From Verrucomicrobiia bacterium (lineage in GTDB: Bacteria; Verrucomicrobiota; Verrucomicrobiia; Limisphaerales; JADLHS01), in assembly GCA_011525685.1 (NCBI GenBank), contig WYBW01000191.1, positions 1 to 36,619 on the forward strand: a stretch of DNA of 36,619 nt. The letters are read 5' to 3'. Numbering within the stretch: position 1 is the first letter of the stretch; every line of letters begins with the position of its first letter. Shown here in pieces: positions 32,249 through 36,619 of the stretch. A program made the translations under genes and the position numbers. Below the pieces are notes generated by a model, which did no database searches, was not told the DNA's origin, and saw only the letters and a program-made list of their open reading frames with translations.

Positions 32249-35200
32249 TCAGAGTTTATGCTGCGGACCGACCTTGATCCAGGCCTTTAAGGCGGTGTCA
32301 CTGGAACTGCCGAACTCAAACAGGGACTTCTGCTCGCCGAGTTCCAGCCGGATGGTCTTCCGTTTCAGCGCCTTTTCAACGGTGCTGCGCAACTGCTCAA
32401 GCTGTTCGCGCTGGATTGAGTCGGGCAACAAATACTCTATCCGTTGATGACGCGGTGCCAGCGGATCTGTACTGTCCGCCGCAAACTCAGAGGCGCGGGT
32501 TTCTGGCCGGTGACCGGGGATGTTTGCCTCCCACGGAAAGGCCTTCTGGCAGTTGCCGTTCACTCTGTCCACGTAATCAATCGCCAGCCACCGTTTGCCT
32601 TCCACTTCGCGTAGTTCGACAGCCGTGAACGTGAATTGAATCCAGGGTGTGTCGTTCGTGGTGGTCGCGGATTCCAGATGCCGCGCGACGGCCGGCATCC
32701 AATTCGTCCCGTAGCCGCTCGACGAGTAGTGCAGGTCCGGCTTCAGCTTGACCGTCCGCGTCCGGATGCGCAGGCCATAGGATTGGCTGCCGGAGGTGGA
32801 ATCGGCCAAGCCCTCAATGACTTCCTTGTCCGGTCGGAGCTCCTTCCACAATGTCATGGTGAGGTTGAAGTCTGCCGGCACCGGTGGCACAGCCAACCCT
32901 TGCGAAGTGAGTCGGCCATCCGGCCCGATGATGCCAAACGTCCACCGCGGCAGACCGGTGAAGCTGTCCAGATCGTCGGGATCGTCAGCGAAGATGAACT
33001 TCCCGTTGTACATCTCGGGCGTGCCGTTGATGTGGTAGGCGGCCAGCTCGGGCACGGGCACAATCATCCCGTTGCTGCGGGTCACCAATTCAAACACAGC
33101 CACCTGATTCGCGGGTAACACGAAGTCGGCCTTGATCCCGCGTGCCGAGGCGGTGGCGAGCGGCGAGCTCTGCAATTGAATCCGTACGCTCCAATCCACC
33201 GCGTCGCTGCGGCCACTCTCCGACCTCTGCAGGGCCCGCGCGACCTCGAAAGTCCGGGCTTCGCGGGTGACAGACAGCTTGCCGAGATTGGCGGCGGATG
33301 GAGTAACCGACCAGTCGAGTCGGGGCAGATTCGTGGGCCAAAGCCGCGCGGCAATTGTGTTCAAGTTGACGTCCTCGACAACGAGTTCCCACGGAGCGGC
33401 ATCCGAATTGGCACCTTCGACTGTCTGCCATCGCACGGCGAACGAGCTGGTCTCGCGCCCACTGGGGGGCCAGAGTTTGGCGCGCAGGTCTCCACAGTTT
33501 ATGGGCACTCCGTTTGACAGCACGATACCGGTGACAAACAACGTCTCCCGCGGTGGGGTTTTGGCTTCGATGGTTACTGTTCGCCTCGGAGCGCCCGCCA
33601 GGACCGTCACCCGAGGTTGCCAGTCGTGGCCGACCGCCACGACCGATTCCTCGGTCATTGATTCCTCCTCCATCGTGGGCTTGATGAGTTGCATTTCCAG
33701 CGTCGCTTCCCAGACCACCGATTCACCGGTGCGCGTAAGCCCAGTGCCACGGAGCATCCGCACCGACCGGGTCTCTCCGGGCATAAGTTGCACAAGCCCC
33801 GGAAACTCGGCGAGGGTCCAGTCTGGCCGTTCAGCGCCTTGGGCGGGCGGATAGAGCACGGGATTGGTGCCGCCGCCCACGGTGAGGTTCCATCCCGCGC
33901 CGCGATTGCCGCGATCGCCGACCGCGAGAATGCGCCACGATAACAGGTCGCGGTGCGTGTGGTGGCGTGGCGCCACGATGTGAGCCGTGAGCCCGCTGGC
34001 GGGCACTGCCACGCCGTTGCTCCAGAGGCGTGCGTTCAACAGCAGCACGTGCCGTGGGGGAACCAGCAGCAAGCCATTGAAGGCACAATCCGATTCTGCC
34101 GCGGACGGTTGGTTGGGGTAAGTCTGAAGACTGGCCTGGGCAACCTCGGCAGCAAATCGCGCGCTGCGAACGGTCATCATCCCACTCCACAGCGATATCG
34201 GAAGCGAGGGGGCCAACAGGAGGAGAGCGGCCACCGCGAACACTATCCACGCCTTCTCAGCCTTTTGACCGCGGGGAATCGCCCGCCCCCAGCGCCACGC
34301 CGCAAACACAAGCAGGATGCCGGCCGCGACGGTCAAAACGGTGGTCACGCTCAGCTTCCAAGTGAACCCGTGACCATTGGGCAGATACCCGCCCAGCAAG
34401 GCAGCAACAACCAATGCCACCGCGACCAGCGTCAGCAGCGTTGGCCAGGCCAGCATGGCGAACAGCGCACGCTTGAACCCACGTCCCCGGCCTCCGGCTG
34501 ACCGAATGTCCCGCAGAGTCCACCAGCCCGGGAGGAAGCCACCCAGTCCAAGCGCCACGACCAACAGGACGTTGGAAACCATGATGACGAACTCCGGCGG
34601 GCCAAAGCTGACCGAGGGCGATTGCAGGCGCAGCACCGCCCCCATGAACACGGCGCTGGCCAGAAATGGCACTCCCAAAATCAGACTCGCTATCGTGAGT
34701 CCCGCCGCGACAGTGGCACGGCGACCCAGGCGTTCCGTGGGGGCTTTCGCGAGTTGCGTCGCCGGGGCGGCGGCGGCGAAGATTTCGTTCAATCGGGAAG
34801 CGTTACGACGCAACCAGACCAGCGACCAAATCTCGAACACGAGCGAAGCCAAAGCCAAGACCACAAGAACCGCCTCTCCATAGGAGATGGCTGCCTCCGC
34901 GTCTTCCATCCCTTTGCGATTCAGCAGGTCAACCCAAATGCTCCCCAGCATCGCGATGGTGACCGACACGATGTGAATCCAAACGGCCGTCGAGATCAGG
35001 CGTGGGCCGGCGGATTTGAGACGACGCAGCTTGATTCCGCCGATGACGAAGATCACGACTCCAACGAATTCCCCCAGATGAACGATCCCATCCGTCATCT
35101 TCTGCACGAAGTCGGCATAGAGATTCGTGTGTGCTTGCTGTTCGGAAACCATGACTCCGACAAGCCAGAGCACCGGGCATAAGATCATGGCGTAAACCGA

Positions 35201-36232
35201 AATGGCCCGGGCCATCCGCGGCAGCCGCGGGTTGCACAACACGAAGTCATCTTCTACCGCCAGAGGCCGTCGCACGGGCGCGGGCTGCCCCTGCGCGTCG
35301 GTCAAATGCTCGACGTTGGTCTTGACCTCTTGCGCGCTCTGATAGCGCTTTTCGCGCTCCTTCTCCAAGGTACGCATCACCACCTCGTCCACGCGCGGGT
35401 CCAGCGGCGTACGTTGGGAGGGTGGCGAGAACCGGCCGATGGGCAGTTCGCCTGTGAGCATTTCGTAGAAGACGACCCCGAGCGAATAAATGTCCGCGCG
35501 ATGATCCACCGTGCCGGGTTGTTCGAGTTGCTCCGGGGCCATGTACTGCGGCGTGCCAATGGTCGCCCCCGTGGCGGTGAGGGTGAGATCAGGTTTCTCG
35601 TCCCCCACCAGTTTCGCGATGCCGAAGTCGGCAATCTTCACCCGCCCCCTGGCGTCCAGCAGGATGTTCGCCGGCTTGATGTCGCGGTGCAACACGCCTT
35701 GCTCATGGGCGAATTGCAGGGCCTCGCAGATCTTTGGCACAATGCCGAGCGCCGCGGAGGGCGAGAACTTCCCCGCCTGCATCGCCTGACGCAGGTTTAC
35801 GCCATCCACGTACTCCATCAGCAGGAAGTAGAAACCGCCGGTCTGGCCGAAATCGTAAATGCTGACAATGCCCGGATGATTGAGTCGGGCGAGCATGCGG
35901 GCCTCGCGACTGAAGCGTTCGGCAAAATGCGCATCGCGCGCCAGTTGGTCCGGCAGCAGTTTGAGCGCGACGAATCGGTCGAGATGCGGCTGGCGGGCTT
36001 TGTACACAAAACCCATGCCGCCCCGCCCGAGGAGTTCGATGATTTCCAACTGGGGAAACGCGGCCGCCACACGCTCCAGTGAAGGCAGTTCCGCCGTTCC
36101 CGTTGGAGAAATGCCATCGTCTGTCGTTGCCGCGCCCAGCAGGACGCATTTGGGACAAAGGCCCTGCGGGGCGTCGGTGGGAATGGTGGCGCCGCACTTC
36201 GGACAGATGTTTGGATCTACTTTAATAGTCAT
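32249..36232 (-). CDS. Membrane Ser/Thr protein kinase with N-terminal zinc ribbon and large C-terminal sensor region
   Basis: A 1327-residue protein. An N-terminal zinc ribbon (C10, C13, C26, C29) is followed by a Hanks-type kinase domain: GRGGMGFVYKAR (69-80), VALKLL with the catalytic K91, HRDIKPANILLD (182-193), DFG at 202-204 and MAPEQ at 231-235, all intact. From about 370 to 760 there are about nine hydrophobic segments. The last ~550 residues look extracytoplasmic and contain three diverged modules with a shared start (ARLWSNGVAVPASGL, then GIVLSNGVPINCGDL, then TRSNGMIVPVPEL). The preferred ATG at 36230-36232 has AGGAAG eight bases upstream; an ATG at 36253 is also in frame. It probably senses an external or envelope signal and acts on the coupled sigma factor. 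Confidence 0.88.
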   Translation of the reverse strand: MTIKVDPNICPKCGATIPTDAPQGLCPKCVLLGAATTDDGISPTGTAELPSLERVAAAFPQLEIIELLGRGGMGFVYKARQPHLDRFVALKLLPDQLARDAHFAERFSREARMLARLNHPGIVSIYDFGQTGGFYFLLMEYVDGVNLRQAMQAGKFSPSAALGIVPKICEALQFAHEQGVLHRDIKPANILLDARGRVKIADFGIAKLVGDEKPDLTLTATGATIGTPQYMAPEQLEQPGTVDHRADIYSLGVVFYEMLTGELPIGRFSPPSQRTPLDPRVDEVVMRTLEKEREKRYQSAQEVKTNVEHLTDAQGQPAPVRRPLAVEDDFVLCNPRLPRMARAISVYAMILCPVLWLVGVMVSEQQAHTNLYADFVQKMTDGIVHLGEFVGVVIFVIGGIKLRRLKSAGPRLISTAVWIHIVSVTIAMLGSIWVDLLNRKGMEDAEAAISYGEAVLVVLALASLVFEIWSLVWLRRNASRLNEIFAAAAPATQLAKAPTERLGRRATVAAGLTIASLILGVPFLASAVFMGAVLRLQSPSVSFGPPEFVIMVSNVLLVVALGLGGFLPGWWTLRDIRSAGGRGRGFKRALFAMLAWPTLLTLVAVALVVAALLGGYLPNGHGFTWKLSVTTVLTVAAGILLVFAAWRWGRAIPRGQKAEKAWIVFAVAALLLLAPSLPISLWSGMMTVRSARFAAEVAQASLQTYPNQPSAAESDCAFNGLLLVPPRHVLLLNARLWSNGVAVPASGLTAHIVAPRHHTHRDLLSWRILAVGDRGNRGAGWNLTVGGGTNPVLYPPAQGAERPDWTLAEFPGLVQLMPGETRSVRMLRGTGLTRTGESVVWEATLEMQLIKPTMEEESMTEESVVAVGHDWQPRVTVLAGAPRRTVTIEAKTPPRETLFVTGIVLSNGVPINCGDLRAKLWPPSGRETSSFAVRWQTVEGANSDAAPWELVVEDVNLNTIAARLWPTNLPRLDWSVTPSAANLGKLSVTREARTFEVARALQRSESGRSDAVDWSVRIQLQSSPLATASARGIKADFVLPANQVAVFELVTRSNGMIVPVPELAAYHINGTPEMYNGKFIFADDPDDLDSFTGLPRWTFGIIGPDGRLTSQGLAVPPVPADFNLTMTLWKELRPDKEVIEGLADSTSGSQSYGLRIRTRTVKLKPDLHYSSSGYGTNWMPAVARHLESATTTNDTPWIQFTFTAVELREVEGKRWLAIDYVDRVNGNCQKAFPWEANIPGHRPETRASEFAADSTDPLAPRHQRIEYLLPDSIQREQLEQLRSTVEKALKRKTIRLELGEQKSLFEFGSSSDTALKAWIKVGPQHKL

Positions 36233-36619
36233 CACACCCGCTTCCTGAGACATCGCGGTTGGTTGGTTACAAGAAATCTGCTCCCAACCAAAGCAGGACT
36301 CAAGTGTTCCCTGCGAGCCGCCATGGTTCCGACTGCGGCGCAAGCCATTGGGAGTGCTGGAGCGCCTTCCCCTCCGCCTTCAATCCATCTCGAAATTCCC
36401 GTCTTGCGGCCGCAATCTCCTCCCCAAACGAATGGATCACTCATCAGCACGACCAACCGCTCCATGATGTAGTCTTTCCGTTCCGGGGTGTCCTTGCCCA
36501 TGTAGAAATTGAAGATCGGACCGGACTCGGCGCGCGGGGCGTATTCCACTTTGCTCAACCGCATTTCCTTGCCGATGAATTGCGCGAATTCTTTCGGGCT
36601 GATTTCGCCCAGCGTAGGA
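36232..36619 (-). CDS. Type IIA topoisomerase B subunit (GyrB/ParE-like), C-terminal end only
   Basis: Reading in from the right edge, the frame gives LGEISPKEFAQFIGKEMRLS and then SGPIFNFYMGKDTPERKDYI followed by MERLVV. These are the closing motifs of GyrB/ParE-type subunits (G-L-G-E-I-S-P-x-E-F near the TOPRIM end and F-Y-M-G-K-x-T-P-x-R at the C terminus), which bind ATP and drive strand passage. Normally the protein ends a few residues after this. Here the frame stays open for about 75 further residues (LMSDPFVWGGDCGRKTG onwards) before a TGA that overlaps the kinase ATG by one base (TGATG). That tail does not look like topoisomerase and may come from an inserted repeat. The 5' part lies outside the window. 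Confidence 0.72.
   Translation of the reverse strand, partial: PTLGEISPKEFAQFIGKEMRLSKVEYAPRAESGPIFNFYMGKDTPERKDYIMERLVVLMSDPFVWGGDCGRKTGISRWIEGGGEGAPALPMACAAVGTMAARREHLSPALVGSRFLVTNQPRCLRKRV
36241..36246 (-). promoter_or_regulatory. Ribosome binding site of the kinase gene
   Basis: AGGAAG on the minus strand lies eight bases upstream of the ATG at 36232. It supports this start over the in-frame ATG at 36253, which has no such site. Confidence 0.5.

Overview
The window looks like a chromosomal stretch from a GC-rich member of the Verrucomicrobiota (or a near relative in the PVC group), probably from a lineage like Limisphaerales/Pedosphaera. This is an inference from content: secreted proteins that end in the FYR/FYRL-type C-terminal module common there, a eukaryote-type HisA, an ECF sigma factor of the planctomycete/verrucomicrobial kind coupled to a membrane Ser/Thr kinase, and many short palindromic intergenic repeats. 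I saw no rRNA, tRNA or CRISPR array.

Left part (1-14.7 kb) is an accessory, defence-rich island. An IS110-type transposase begins at the left edge. Then come an intact MFS transporter gene (704-1966, minus) and a C5-methyltransferase plus Bpu10I-like endonuclease pair (2037-4224). A large secreted beta-helix repeat protein follows (5192-8608, plus). Next is a tightly packed four-gene minus-strand operon (13672 to 9015): TIR-APAZ, short prokaryotic Argonaute, an EcoRV-type endonuclease and an EcoRV-type adenine methyltransferase. That is a SPARTA system joined to a Type II restriction-modification system. The modules are separated by truncated copies of the neighbouring MFS gene, all in the same orientation. 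Two of these start at the same MFS breakpoint about 80 bp upstream of the first gene of each defence cassette. The MFS fragments carry small mobile elements: a 293 bp element with inverted termini, a 129 bp element with inverted termini and a 26 bp palindrome.

Middle part (14.3-22.9 kb): a HxlR-family regulator divergent from a small CxxC thioredoxin-like protein; two secreted proteins (one a HAF-repeat/fibronectin protein with a frameshift in a G run); an ACR3/BASS-type transporter; RNase R with an in-frame insertion of a short repeat; and an EamA/DMT transporter that also carries a short in-frame insertion.

Right part (23-36.6 kb): a MacAB-like tripartite exporter operon (adaptor, ATPase and two paralogous permeases), a secreted CAP-domain protein, eukaryote-type HisA, and a kinase-sigma pair (1327-residue zinc-ribbon/Ser-Thr kinase with about nine membrane helices and a large extracytoplasmic part, followed two bases later by an ECF sigma factor). 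The C-terminal end of a type IIA topoisomerase B subunit lies at the right edge and overlaps the kinase start.

The most notable points are the SPARTA-EcoRV operon, the MFS-fragment punctuation of defence cassettes, and short inverted-repeat elements carried in frame inside otherwise conserved housekeeping genes.
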